Shown here piece by piece: positions 49,032 to 58,836 of a DNA stretch of 62,211 nucleotides (within the stretch, counting starts at the first letter, position 1; each line of letters begins with the position of its first letter). Position numbers and translations under genes: made by a program. The notes beneath the pieces were generated by a model. The model was not told the DNA's origin. It searched no databases and saw nothing but the letters and a program-made list of their open reading frames with translations. Origin of the DNA: an uncultured Lachnospiraceae bacterium (GTDB taxonomy: Bacteria; Bacillota; Clostridia; Lachnospirales; Lachnospiraceae); contig ONIH01000012.1 of assembly GCA_900317825.1 (NCBI GenBank), positions 1 to 62,211 of the forward strand, in the 5' to 3' direction.

Positions 49032-50680
49032 GCGATCAGAGATCAAGACTCCGCGAGATAACAGCGGTACTGCACAGATATCAGATCACAAGAGGCGTAA
49101 CTCCAGAAAAGTTACGCCTTATTTTAGAGGACCTGGGACCGACCTACGTGAAGATCGGACAGATCATGTCGCTGCATTCCGACATCCTCCCGAAGGCTTA
49201 CTGCGACGAACTGATGAAACTGACATCAGACGTCAAGCCGATGCCATTTGCCGAGGTGGAACAGGTCATCAGCGAATCATACTCAAAGCACGGGATCGAC
49301 TGGCATGATATTTTTGAAAAAATAGACGACACTCCGATAGGTTCCGCTTCGATAGCCCAGGTGCACCGCGCTACGCTAAAAGACGGCTCTGATGTCATCG
49401 TAAAAGTACGGCGAAAAGGCATCTACACGACGATGAAGCGTGATATCGACCTGCTGCACAAGGCGGTTCGTGTCCTTCCAGCTGTACCTCCGCTTAAGAA
49501 TATCGTCGACCTCGACATGGTCTTAGACGAACTCTGGCAGGTGGCGCAGGAAGAGATGGACTTCACCCGCGAAGCTGCCAATATGCAGGAATTTGCCGAG
49601 AAGAACCGCTCCATCGTCTATGTGACGACGCCAGATTTTTATCCGGAATACACGACTCACCATGTGCTGGTCATGGAGTACATCGACGGCTGGGCGATAA
49701 ATGACGCCTGGGCTCTCAAAGAAAACGGCTATGACCTGAATGAGATCGGACAGAAATTCGCGAATAATTTCATCAAGCAGGTCATGGACGACGGATTTTT
49801 CCATGCAGACCCGCACCCTGGGAATGTAAAGATCCGCGATGGAAAAATAGTCTGGCTCGACATGGGAATGATGGGGCGTCTGACCGAGCACGAACGGAAG
49901 ATAATGGTCCGCGGAGTAAAGAGCATCGCACTTCACGACATCTCAAAAGTGACCGATGCAGTCCTGGACTTAGGTGATTTCTGGACAAAGCCCGACAGGG
50001 ACTCTCTGTATAACGACCTTCGGGATTTTTTGCAGGAGTACCAGTCGAAGGGAATGGGTGAGATCGATCTCGCAGAGGCCATGCAGTCGATGATGGACAT
50101 CATGAAACAGAATCACATGAGCATGCCTCACGGAATGACTATGCTCGCCCGCGGCCTCACCCAGGTCGAAGGAGTGCTCGCTGCGATAAGCCCCGACATC
50201 AATATGATGGAGATTGCCTACAACCGTCTTTCCGAAGAAGCGATACACGACCTGGACTTACGCCATGAGGCAAGCCACATCACCAGAAAAATGCTCCGCA
50301 TGGTATCAAACGGTTCAGAGATCCCGTCACTTACTTCTGAGATCATGAAGGAATACCTGCGTGGAAAGGGGCGGATGACTCTGGACCTGGAACCTACCTC
50401 TGATCTTACCAGAGTCATAGACCGCGCCGTGAGAAACCTCGTGATCGGCATGTGCATCACCGGGCTCCTGGTAGGTTCCAGCATCATCTGCGCAACCGAC
50501 CTCCGGCCGAAAATACTTGGAATACCTTTTCTCGGATTCATAGGATTTTTCATAGCGGTCGCTGCTATTTTTTACTTTACCGTACGATATTTCATCCGCA
50601 AATGGATAAGACACAGACACGAAAAGCCGCCAAAACGAAAGAGACAAAGGCATGAAGGAACTGATCTTAAAAAATCATAA
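49028..50680 (+). CDS. UbiB/ABC1 (AarF)-family atypical kinase
   Basis: 550 aa. Protein-kinase-like ABC1 domain: LGPTYVKIGQIMSLHSDILP (KxGQ motif), PIGSASIAQVHRA (Ala-rich loop), catalytic VMDDGFFHADPHPGNVKI and metal-binding WLDMGMMG. Two C-terminal membrane segments (~490-530). In quinone-using bacteria it supports ubiquinone synthesis; in anaerobic Clostridia the role is unknown, perhaps lipid-related ATPase activity. Coupled to the phasin-like gene and overlapping the next gene by 29 bp. Confidence 0.9.
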   Translation: MSDQRSRLREITAVLHRYQITRGVTPEKLRLILEDLGPTYVKIGQIMSLHSDILPKAYCDELMKLTSDVKPMPFAEVEQVISESYSKHGIDWHDIFEKIDDTPIGSASIAQVHRATLKDGSDVIVKVRRKGIYTTMKRDIDLLHKAVRVLPAVPPLKNIVDLDMVLDELWQVAQEEMDFTREAANMQEFAEKNRSIVYVTTPDFYPEYTTHHVLVMEYIDGWAINDAWALKENGYDLNEIGQKFANNFIKQVMDDGFFHADPHPGNVKIRDGKIVWLDMGMMGRLTEHERKIMVRGVKSIALHDISKVTDAVLDLGDFWTKPDRDSLYNDLRDFLQEYQSKGMGEIDLAEAMQSMMDIMKQNHMSMPHGMTMLARGLTQVEGVLAAISPDINMMEIAYNRLSEEAIHDLDLRHEASHITRKMLRMVSNGSEIPSLTSEIMKEYLRGKGRMTLDLEPTSDLTRVIDRAVRNLVIGMCITGLLVGSSIICATDLRPKILGIPFLGFIGFFIAVAAIFYFTVRYFIRKWIRHRHEKPPKRKRQRHEGTDLKKS

Positions 50681-52148
50681 AAAACTGATCACCTCAGGAC
50701 TATTTCTGCTCTTCCTTATTGCTGGGCTTTACTACATGCAGGATGGGTATTTCGACACGATATCCGCAAAGACGAACGCCTTCTACTTCTGCTGCGCTGT
50801 GGCGGCCGTTCCAGGTGTTTATCTGCTTTTCACGTATATACATGAGAACGGTCTCAGAGGTTTTCTGCGATTTCCGAAAGCAGCGTATATCGTCTCACTT
50901 TTTGCACTGAGCTATCTGCTCTCTTCTCTTGGTGATGCTCATGCGCTCGACGGGTCTGTCGGCTGGAATGTCGGAGCTTACTCGTATCTGCTGGGGCTGA
51001 TGCTGTTTTTTATTTTTCTGATAGGAGATACTGATGAGAAGGTTCTCATAGTAATGCTCGCCGCAGCGACCATCCCGTTCTACCTGGTCGCGGCATTGCA
51101 GGGAGCTGGCTGGGACGTATTTAACCTGCACAAAGAGCTCGTAAGCGACGAGCGGTATGACTATATTTCCACTGCTGGCAATATCACGGTCTATTCGGGA
51201 ATCGCTTCACTTTTTATCCCTGTCATCTGCGCTGCTCTCGACCATTCAGAGGATTTCCGCTGGCAGAAACCTGTAAAGCTGCTCTTCATGGCTGATATCG
51301 TTCTCGGAGGAACGAGTATCTGTCTCGTCGGAAGTGACAGCGCCTACATCGGGATTTTCGGAGCACTGGCTGTTCTCTACATAGTAGAATGTAAGAAAAA
51401 AACTCCCCTCTGGAAGCTCGCAAGGATCGCTGCACTGCTGTCCTTTTCATTCTGCATTGCTGAGATCCTTCAGGCTTTTAATCCGAAGACCGCATTTCCG
51501 GTCAGGAAATATTTCTCCTATTATGTGTTTAAGTTCCACCTGGCGTTCATCCTGTTCCCTGTGCTTTTGATATTTACTCTGGTGCTCTATAAGTGGGCGA
51601 AGAAGTCTGCCTTCCCGTGGATCCCGATCAGCCTTATGATAGTAGCTGCTGTAACACTTACTGAAATCCTCTCTCCTAAGGGAAGACATTTCGGAAGTGG
51701 CCGCGGGGAGATCTGGCCATTTGCCGTCAGGACTTTTAGAAATGCCGGCACGCGGCAGAAACTTCAGGGAGTAGGTGCTGACTGCTTCGGATATCTGACC
51801 GGCGCTTACATAAATGACCTGCCTTCAACTGACAAGTGGTTTAAGATAGCAAACGGCGCCTTCGACGGTGTAAAAATGCAAAAAAATATCCTCACGGTCG
51901 GTGGCCGTGAGGTCGTAAACTGTCACAATGAATTTCTTCAGCATCTGCTCTGTGGCGGCATCATAACTGCCGGCTTCTGGAGTCTTTCAGTCATATCGGT
52001 CATTTTTTCAGGACTCAGGCGAAAGCATATCTCACCGTTCCTGTTCGGATTCATCGGCTGGCTGATCCAGTCGATGCTAAATAACCCGCATAACCTGCTG
52101 CTTTCATTTGCTTTTATCTTCGCCGCACTCACAGTAAAAGATCAGTAA
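50652..52148 (+). CDS. O-antigen ligase-like (Wzy_C) membrane protein
   Basis: 498 aa, about 11-12 membrane segments. The long extracytoplasmic loop in the last third (SGRGEIWPFAVRTFRNAG, GVGADCFGYLTGAY, VVNCHNEFLQHLLCGGI) with conserved Arg and His matches the O-antigen ligase/polymerase superfamily. Probably joins or polymerises lipid-linked surface glycans. No other surface-glycan genes are near. It overlaps ubiB by 29 bp and the convergent GGDEF gene by 7 bp. Confidence 0.8.
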   Translation: MKELILKNHKKLITSGLFLLFLIAGLYYMQDGYFDTISAKTNAFYFCCAVAAVPGVYLLFTYIHENGLRGFLRFPKAAYIVSLFALSYLLSSLGDAHALDGSVGWNVGAYSYLLGLMLFFIFLIGDTDEKVLIVMLAAATIPFYLVAALQGAGWDVFNLHKELVSDERYDYISTAGNITVYSGIASLFIPVICAALDHSEDFRWQKPVKLLFMADIVLGGTSICLVGSDSAYIGIFGALAVLYIVECKKKTPLWKLARIAALLSFSFCIAEILQAFNPKTAFPVRKYFSYYVFKFHLAFILFPVLLIFTLVLYKWAKKSAFPWIPISLMIVAAVTLTEILSPKGRHFGSGRGEIWPFAVRTFRNAGTRQKLQGVGADCFGYLTGAYINDLPSTDKWFKIANGAFDGVKMQKNILTVGGREVVNCHNEFLQHLLCGGIITAGFWSLSVISVIFSGLRRKHISPFLFGFIGWLIQSMLNNPHNLLLSFAFIFAALTVKDQ

Positions 52149-53290
52149 CTGAAGTGGACTTTCTTCAGGTAGTTCGTACCTGTCGGATCGTAGATTCCGT
52201 AGTTATTCTTGCCGCTGTTCTTGACCTGGTAGAGAACCTTGTCGGCAGCTGTCACAAGCTCCTGGTAAGAGCGGCCGGCCGATGGGTAGATGGCTATTCC
52301 TATCGAGAGCGACGGACATTCGGGAACGTCCGTGACACGGAGACACCGCTCCCTGTCATCGACTAAGTCGAGGATTCCCTGAGCCGTCTTCTGGATCTGG
52401 TAGATATCGTCGACTTCTGGCAAGAAAGCGATGAACTCATCACCGCCGTAACGCCCTATAGTAGCGATATCCGGGCAGCCCTGCCTGATCGAATCAGCTA
52501 TGTACTTAAGGATCGCGTCACCCGCAGCATGACCGTAGGTGTCGTTAAAATGCTTGAAATTATCTACATCCAGGAACATCAGAGCGCAGTCGTGAAATGC
52601 TGAAAGCTGCAGCGTCTCATTTACTGTTCTTCTGACCACATCCTTGTGATATAGCTGCGTCAGCGAATCTATGTCACGCTCATGTTCGATCCGACGGCGG
52701 GTAAGGATATCGGCGAATTTGATCTGCATCATGTAAGGGCAGAGGAAAAGGCTCGCGACCCCGAATATAAAGATATTCAGCAGATCATACTCGAACATCT
52801 TCGTGCTCTTGTTCATAGCGGATGTCAGTATCATAAGAAACTCCGTCGAACCCGCCAGGATAAACATATGCCATGGCAGATCAGTAAATATCATCATAAA
52901 AATGACCGCACAGGCGATATAGGAAACGCAGGACACGTGATCATTTATGATACCGCACATCAGGACAGTAGCCAGAAGTATGATAGCCGAATAGACATAG
53001 ACCAGCGGCAGACAGTACTTCGCGCGCGAATACGGAATCCCCAGAGTCACATAGGCCACTATCCCCAGAGCACCGCTTATAAACATACAGCAGACAAACC
53101 TGCCGCAGATACCCGCTGTCAGAAGATAGAAAATCCCTGCCAGAAAAAAGAGGATCATACTGACCACAGTAAGCTTTCTCAGTGTCCTGAGGTTGGATTT
53201 TCCGGTCACGCACTTCGCTTCTTCGTATATTTTTTTATCTATAGAGCCGTATAAGACAAACTGGATCAGCTCGTGTGGTTTTCTGTCCAT
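52142..53290 (-). CDS. Membrane diguanylate cyclase (GGDEF)
   Basis: 382 aa: about six membrane segments in residues ~35-205, then a GGDEF domain with LTQLYHKDVV, DVDNFKHFNDTYGHAAGD and the intact active site GRYGGDEFIAFLPE. Should make cyclic di-GMP. No I-site (RxxD) is clear just before GGDEF. Single gene; stop overlaps the O-antigen ligase-like gene (TCAGTAA). Confidence 0.92.
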   Translation of the reverse strand: MDRKPHELIQFVLYGSIDKKIYEEAKCVTGKSNLRTLRKLTVVSMILFFLAGIFYLLTAGICGRFVCCMFISGALGIVAYVTLGIPYSRAKYCLPLVYVYSAIILLATVLMCGIINDHVSCVSYIACAVIFMMIFTDLPWHMFILAGSTEFLMILTSAMNKSTKMFEYDLLNIFIFGVASLFLCPYMMQIKFADILTRRRIEHERDIDSLTQLYHKDVVRRTVNETLQLSAFHDCALMFLDVDNFKHFNDTYGHAAGDAILKYIADSIRQGCPDIATIGRYGGDEFIAFLPEVDDIYQIQKTAQGILDLVDDRERCLRVTDVPECPSLSIGIAIYPSAGRSYQELVTAADKVLYQVKNSGKNNYGIYDPTGTNYLKKVHFSY

Positions 53291-53382
53291 TTAGCCCTCC
53301 CTTGGCTTTTCGAATGAAAAATCTAACCCTTATATTTTACCACAATTTAGACTTTAGTAAAGAAATTTTCGTGCTTTTATGA

Positions 53383-53388
53383 TATAAT
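53383..53388 (+). promoter_or_regulatory. -10 box at the GDPD start (possible leaderless mRNA)
   Basis: TATAAT ends 8 bp before the ATG of the GDPD gene, so transcription should start at about the first codon. No ribosome site is present. The -35 region is poor. Confidence 0.5.
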
Positions 53389-53396
53389 ACAAGTGT

Positions 53397-55208
53397 ATGA
53401 AAGTATTTCAGGACGTAAAACAGACATTTATCCTTATAAAAAGAAACGCTGGCGGGCTTATCAGATACGAGATCCTGTATAAGCTGATGTCCTTTCTTAT
53501 TTTTTTCCCACTGCTCGAACAGATGGAGAGGCTGGCACTCAGAGTCGCCGGCGTCTACTACATCAGTAATTACAACCTCCGGATGGTACTCCGCTCACCT
53601 GCATTCTGGGCGGCAATGACAGTCATTCTTCTGGCTCTTGCCATTTTTATCTCACTCGAATTCTTTGGGCTATCATACGGCATACACGCTTCGTACTGCC
53701 GCAGAAAAGTGACCGCAAGACAGATGTTTGCAGCGTCGGCAAGAATGAGTGCACACATACTAAAGCCCAGAAATCTGCTTTTTCTGCTGTATGTATTTCT
53801 GATACTGCCTCTCGCTGACTTTTACGAGGCTTTTTCTTCGGCGAGGAATTTTTCACTGCCCGGATATATGGTCCAGAGGATAGTCCAGAACGACAGGTAC
53901 AAGTATCTGCTTCTGGCCGCTGTCATAGTGCTCGGGATCCTGACGCTTCTGCTCATATACGTGATACCGTCTATGACTCTTCTCGATGAGAGCTTTTTTA
54001 CTTCGGTTAAAAGAAGCATCCACTACACGTCGAAGAGATTTCCGAAGGTCATCCTTACGGCGGTGCTCTGGCTTGCGCTGATAGCCGCTGTCTTTGCTGC
54101 TGCGTTTGTCGGGATCCTGGCCGCCATAAAGCTGGTCGTGATGTGGGTTGAACCGTCATTCCACCTGAAGTTCAGCTGGTCGTCTCCTGTAGTCCTGGTA
54201 GTCGAATCACTTCTGCTACTTACTCTGACCTGGCTACTGACTCCGCTGATACTGGCACGGATCTTCACGGCTTTTTATCATTTTTCAGAGGATGAGGAGA
54301 TACCTCAGTTTACGAGAGAATACGGCAAAAGTATCAGATACGTGGCTGTAAAGATCACGACTTACGGGCTTATAGCGCTTGCGCTCTATTTTTTCGTGCC
54401 GCAGAAATACGACCAGATAAAGACTGCCCTACTGTATGGTGGCAGAGACACGATGATAATGGCGCACAGGGGTGACTCGGTATCAGCGCCAGAAAATACG
54501 CTTCCAGCTTTCAGAAAAGCCATCCAGAACGGTGCCGATGCTGCCGAACTCGACGTGCAGCTGACTAAAGACGGGACTGTCATAGTCTTACACGATTCTT
54601 CGCTCAAGCGGACGACCGGCCTCAAAAAAAATGTCTGGGAAGTGACTTATGATCAGATAAAAGACCTGGATAACGGCAGCTTTTACGATCCAAAGTATGA
54701 GTTTACCAGGATCCCGACCCTCGATCAGGTATTAAAGGTCTGCAAGGGCAAACTGTATCTGAATATCGAGATAAAGCGGACCGGCCACGATGCGGGCATC
54801 GTCGAAAAGACCCTCGAGGTCATTTCCGCAAACCACTATGAAAAGGACTGCGACATCACTTCATTCGACTACGATACCCTAAGAATGGTCAAAAAAATAA
54901 ATCCCGAGATCTACACCGTCTATACTACTACCGTCGGCGGAGGCTCGCTCGCAAGACTCAAGGACATAAATGCCTTTTCTGTCGAGCAGAACTTCGTGAC
55001 TGCCGAGTTCGTACAGTATATGAGAAGTGAAAATAAGGGGATTTTTGTATGGACTGTCGATGAGCCGTCAATGATGAACAGGATGATCGACCTGAACGTC
55101 GACGCTATAATCACGAATAATGTCCGCCTGGGGCGGAGCATGAAAAAGACCAACAAAGGCATTTCCGGTATGCTCCGCAGGATCCAGCGGCAGCTGCTGG
55201 CGTTTTAG
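53397..55208 (+). CDS. Membrane glycerophosphodiester phosphodiesterase
   Basis: 603 aa: an N-terminal membrane domain of about seven segments (residues ~25-345, 'GDPD membrane domain' type with VIPSMTLLDESFFTSVKRS), then a GDPD barrel: MAHRGDSVSAPENTLPAF (His, Arg), GADAAELDVQLTKDG, VIVLHDSSLKRTTG, LNIEIKRTGHD, VWTVDEPSMM. May act on lipoteichoic acid or phospholipid head groups near the membrane. No ribosome site before the ATG. Convergent with galK, stops interlocked in TTAG. Confidence 0.9.
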   Translation: MKVFQDVKQTFILIKRNAGGLIRYEILYKLMSFLIFFPLLEQMERLALRVAGVYYISNYNLRMVLRSPAFWAAMTVILLALAIFISLEFFGLSYGIHASYCRRKVTARQMFAASARMSAHILKPRNLLFLLYVFLILPLADFYEAFSSARNFSLPGYMVQRIVQNDRYKYLLLAAVIVLGILTLLLIYVIPSMTLLDESFFTSVKRSIHYTSKRFPKVILTAVLWLALIAAVFAAAFVGILAAIKLVVMWVEPSFHLKFSWSSPVVLVVESLLLLTLTWLLTPLILARIFTAFYHFSEDEEIPQFTREYGKSIRYVAVKITTYGLIALALYFFVPQKYDQIKTALLYGGRDTMIMAHRGDSVSAPENTLPAFRKAIQNGADAAELDVQLTKDGTVIVLHDSSLKRTTGLKKNVWEVTYDQIKDLDNGSFYDPKYEFTRIPTLDQVLKVCKGKLYLNIEIKRTGHDAGIVEKTLEVISANHYEKDCDITSFDYDTLRMVKKINPEIYTVYTTTVGGGSLARLKDINAFSVEQNFVTAEFVQYMRSENKGIFVWTVDEPSMMNRMIDLNVDAIITNNVRLGRSMKKTNKGISGMLRRIQRQLLAF

Positions 55209-56443
55209 CCTAAATAAACAGCTCCTGTCTGGCGGATATTCATCGGGTAGACATTCTCTCTGCCGAAGTACTGGGACATGAAGTCGACGTATCCGGCTGT
55301 CTCCTCTTTCGGGAGTACGCACTGGATGACGCCTGCAAAGCCGCCTCCGTGGACACGGCAGATACCTTTTCCTGTCTTTGCCAGGTACTCTTCAGAGAGC
55401 GCAAGTGCCAGAGCTATCTTCTGTTCTTTCCAGGCTGCGTTCGTGTAGCAGTTCTGGAGCAGCTTATATGATGAGTTTCCAGATACGTTCATCAGAGCGA
55501 GGATCTTCTGGAAATCCTTATCTGCCACAGCCTGTGCCATATCTGCGACTCTCTGTGTCTCATTGAAAAAGTGGAAGGCACGAAGGATGGCACGGTCATT
55601 TCCGATTTTTTCATCGATCTCATTTAAGTGCGCGAGCAAGTCTTCTTTCTTCACATCACAGAGTCTCTCGCCGCCGAGCTCTTTGGCGACTGCGAACATC
55701 TCCTGTGGAACTGCCGAATAGTCGTCTGAAAGGTCCGCATGTCCTTTTCCGGTATTCGTAATGACCATCTCATATCCGTAATCGCCAAAGCCGAACGGGA
55801 TCTTTTCAACTGAGATATCACCCTTGAAGTCAAGGAGGATCGGGCCGCCGTATGCGCATGCCATCTGATCCATCAGGCCTGACGCCTTGTTCCAGAAGTG
55901 ATTCTCGCTGTACTGACCGATCTTCGCGTAGTCTGTCACAGGTATTTTATCCTGATTGAAAAAGTGGTTTATCATCGCGCAGAAAAGCATCTCAAATGAT
56001 GCTGATGAGCTGACGCCTGCTGCAGCGATGACCGTGGTAGTCACATAGGCCTTGAATCCGTGAACCTTATAGCCATTCTGCTGTGCAGCCTCTACCATTC
56101 CTGCGACAAGGCTTAAAGTGCCGCACTCCTTCGGTACCTGTGCGAGCTTATCTATGTCGATCGTCACCTTCTGGTAGCCTTCACTAAGGATCTCCATCCT
56201 GTCATCTCCGCTCACTTTTGCGGCGCCGATAGTATCTAGATTTATCGAAGCAGCAATGACTTTTCCACCATTGTGGTCGGTGTGGTTTCCGATTATCTCA
56301 GTCCTTCCCGGTGCTGTGAAAAATGACAGTTCCTTACTGTCACCATACTCACCAGCAAAGCCTTCCTCTAAGTGCTCGAATCTCTTTTTTGCGTCAGCGG
56401 CATCCTCGCCGTACACTTTTTTTAATACCTTATCTTTTACCAT
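55205..56443 (-). CDS. galK: Galactokinase
   Basis: 412 aa started at MVKDKVLKKVYGED, with AAGGAG eight bases upstream; the longer start at 56479 has none. GHMP kinase: TAPGRTEIIGNHTDHNGG (sugar site), VIAAAGVSSSASFEML (ATP loop), CRVHGGGFAGVIQCVLP. Phosphorylates galactose at C1. galE/galT are not in the window. Divergent from an AraC regulator that might control it. Confidence 0.94.
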   Translation of the reverse strand: MVKDKVLKKVYGEDAADAKKRFEHLEEGFAGEYGDSKELSFFTAPGRTEIIGNHTDHNGGKVIAASINLDTIGAAKVSGDDRMEILSEGYQKVTIDIDKLAQVPKECGTLSLVAGMVEAAQQNGYKVHGFKAYVTTTVIAAAGVSSSASFEMLFCAMINHFFNQDKIPVTDYAKIGQYSENHFWNKASGLMDQMACAYGGPILLDFKGDISVEKIPFGFGDYGYEMVITNTGKGHADLSDDYSAVPQEMFAVAKELGGERLCDVKKEDLLAHLNEIDEKIGNDRAILRAFHFFNETQRVADMAQAVADKDFQKILALMNVSGNSSYKLLQNCYTNAAWKEQKIALALALSEEYLAKTGKGICRVHGGGFAGVIQCVLPKEETAGYVDFMSQYFGRENVYPMNIRQTGAVYLG

Positions 56444-56518
56444 TTTTATAGCTCCTTTTGAAGTATATTCTGTTTTCATTTTCTAAAGTATATCATATCA
56501 CCAGCGGTTTTTCATTCC

Positions 56519-56547
56519 TTGAAAAGGGTGTTTGATTATAGTAAAAT
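56519..56547 (+). promoter_or_regulatory. Promoter of the AraC-family gene
   Basis: TTGAAA (56519-56524), 17-bp spacer, TAAAAT (56542-56547), 28 bp before the ATG; GGAGGTG ribosome site follows. Confidence 0.6.
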
Positions 56548-56575
56548 ATTGTAAAAATGACGGAGGTGACCTGCG

Positions 56576-57487
56576 ATGTCAAAGCAGATAATAACCGATA
56601 CGACCAAAAAAGAAAAGAAAGAGCACGGGGACTACGGTTTCCCGTTTCTGATAAGCTACGAGCATCTGGACGGATATGACGGCGGTTCGTTTCTCTGGCA
56701 CTGGCACCCGGAGGCCGAGCTTACCCTGATCACCGACGGAGCTATGCAGTACAGGATAAATGACGCTGTTTTTTCTGTAAAAAAAGACGATATCATCTTC
56801 GCAAACTGCGGCGCGCTCCACTCCGGAGAGAAGCTGACGGGAAGTCACGAGGACTGCCACTATATCGCAGTCACTTTTGACCCGAAACTGATCTACGGTT
56901 TCGACGCGAGCCGCATTTATGAGAAGTATGTATCGTCGCTTTCGGATAATTTTTCCTGCTTCGGTTTCTGTATCCATCACGAAAAAATGGATACCTGGGA
57001 GCGTGAGTTTTCAGAACACACCCGTTCCCTGATATCCAATGGAGAAAAATCCGATTCTGGATTTGAGCTCTCTGTCGTATCCGACCTGTCCGCCCTGTGG
57101 AGACTTTTCTATCTGCACGGTGCCCCGGAAGAGAGCAGCCAGAAGCACCTGAATGCCAGAAACTACGGCCGCATCCGTGACATCATCTCCTTCATCGAGG
57201 AAAACTACCAGGATGATATAAGCCTTGAGGACATCGCCAGGTCTGTAGGGTTTTCGAGGAGCGAGTGCTCCCGGACTTTCAAAGCAGGCATGAACGTCGC
57301 ACTTTTTTCATTTCTGCAGGAATACCGGGTCAGGAAATCACTCTCCTACCTGACCGACACTGACACCTCCATTTCGGAGATAGCCGGTCTGGTCGGTATC
57401 CCGGATTCCAATTATTTCTCGAAGGTCTTTTCCCGGGTCATGGGCTGCTCGCCGCGTGACTACAGGAAAAAAATGACCGATAAGTGA
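56576..57487 (+). CDS. AraC-family transcriptional regulator
   Basis: 303 aa. N-terminal cupin sensor (FLWHWHPEAELTLITDGAM, FANCGALHSGEKL), C-terminal double HTH (DDISLEDIARSVGFSRSECSRTFK, DTSISEIAGLVGIPDSNYFSKVF, GCSPRDYRKK). Sugar-type regulator lying between divergent galK and the convergent GH13 gene; either could be a target. Stop abuts the GH13 stop (TGATCA). Confidence 0.92.
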   Translation: MSKQIITDTTKKEKKEHGDYGFPFLISYEHLDGYDGGSFLWHWHPEAELTLITDGAMQYRINDAVFSVKKDDIIFANCGALHSGEKLTGSHEDCHYIAVTFDPKLIYGFDASRIYEKYVSSLSDNFSCFGFCIHHEKMDTWEREFSEHTRSLISNGEKSDSGFELSVVSDLSALWRLFYLHGAPEESSQKHLNARNYGRIRDIISFIEENYQDDISLEDIARSVGFSRSECSRTFKAGMNVALFSFLQEYRVRKSLSYLTDTDTSISEIAGLVGIPDSNYFSKVFSRVMGCSPRDYRKKMTDK

Positions 57488-58810
57488 TCAGTCCTCTACG
57501 TGCAGGAAGTAAGCGCAGTGAGGCTCCATGACGAGTCCGCCGCCAAAGTCATGCCACTCGCCTGTGATCAGGTCGCGGGCACGTCCTGCCTGTGCGTCAA
57601 AGTGAGCATGGTACTCATTATCCTCGAGATTTATCGCTACCATGACCCTGTCGCCATCGCAGTTTCTCTCAAAGACACAGTGCAGATTCTCAAGCAGGCG
57701 CATCGAGAAGTCTCCGTAGCAGAGCGCTTTCGACTCGCGATGAGCCTTCGCCATGGCTGCTATCGTAGTCGTCAGGTCATTCCACTCCGGCTTGTCTATC
57801 GCCGGACGAAGTGACAGATCTCCGTCTTTTTTATCTCCCTTTATGCCCCACTCTGAACCATAGTAGACTATAGGGATTCCCGGCTGTGCAAATACAAACG
57901 CATAAGCTATCGGGAGATTTCTCTCGTCATTTAGCTCTGATGCTATACGGCTCACATCGTGGTTATCGACGAATGAGAGCAGATGAGCACCCCTGTAAAG
58001 GCACCAGTCCTCTTTTCCGAACTGTCTCAGAAGGGAATGGCAGATCTCGAAGAGATTTCCGGAATTTATAGCTGAGTAGATTCCCTTGCGGCACTCGTAG
58101 TTCGTAGCTGAATGACACATCTCAGGGTTCATGATGTCGTTATAGTTTCCACCGATCATCTCGCCTGCGAGGAAGAAATCATCTTTCCACTCTGAAGTCT
58201 CTCTGCGGAGACGCTTTAAGAACTCCCTGTCGACCATGTATGCCACATCGAGTCTCAGCCCGTCGATACCGAATTCATCAATCCAGTACCTGACCGAACC
58301 CATCAGATAATCGGTGACTGCCGGATTCTGGAGGTTTAGCTTTACAAGGTCGTAGTTTCCTTCCCATCCTTCATACCAGAAACCGTCGTTATAGTCTGAG
58401 TTTCCGTCGAAGCTGATGTGAAACCAGTCCTTGTACTGTGAATCCCACTTCTTCTCCTGGACATCCTTAAATCCGAAAAATCCTCTGCCGACATGATTAA
58501 AAACTCCGTCGAGAATGACCTTTATGCCTGCCTCATGGAGAGCGTCGACCACTTTTTTCAGATCGTCATTAGTTCCGAGACGAGTGTCTACCTTGCGGTA
58601 ATCGCGGGTATTGTAGCCATGCGTATCACTCTCAAAAAGCGGAGAAAAATAAACGGCATTCACATTCAGCTTCTGTAAGTGCGGTATCCAGTCCAGGACT
58701 TTAAGGATCCTGTGCTCTAAAACTCCGTCATTTTCAAACGGAGCTCCACACATTCCCAGCGGATAGATCTGGTAAAATACCGCATTTTCCCACCATTTTT
58801 CTTCAGCCAT
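57488..58810 (-). CDS. Intracellular GH13 alpha-amylase/cyclomaltodextrinase-like
   Basis: 440 aa, no signal peptide. Barrel motifs: LDGVFNHVGRG, DGLRLDVAYMV (nucleophile Asp), FFLAGEMIGG (acid/base Glu), FVDNHDVSRI (Asp), with IYPLGMCGAP at the N-terminus. No N-terminal beta domain, unlike the GH13 enzyme at 43964. Degrades short glucans in the cell. Followed downstream by convergent AraC; upstream is the NSS transporter gene 26 bp away. Confidence 0.9.
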   Translation of the reverse strand: MAEEKWWENAVFYQIYPLGMCGAPFENDGVLEHRILKVLDWIPHLQKLNVNAVYFSPLFESDTHGYNTRDYRKVDTRLGTNDDLKKVVDALHEAGIKVILDGVFNHVGRGFFGFKDVQEKKWDSQYKDWFHISFDGNSDYNDGFWYEGWEGNYDLVKLNLQNPAVTDYLMGSVRYWIDEFGIDGLRLDVAYMVDREFLKRLRRETSEWKDDFFLAGEMIGGNYNDIMNPEMCHSATNYECRKGIYSAINSGNLFEICHSLLRQFGKEDWCLYRGAHLLSFVDNHDVSRIASELNDERNLPIAYAFVFAQPGIPIVYYGSEWGIKGDKKDGDLSLRPAIDKPEWNDLTTTIAAMAKAHRESKALCYGDFSMRLLENLHCVFERNCDGDRVMVAINLEDNEYHAHFDAQAGRARDLITGEWHDFGGGLVMEPHCAYFLHVED

Positions 58811-58836
58811 GGTTATGATCTCCTTTCCAACTCAGT

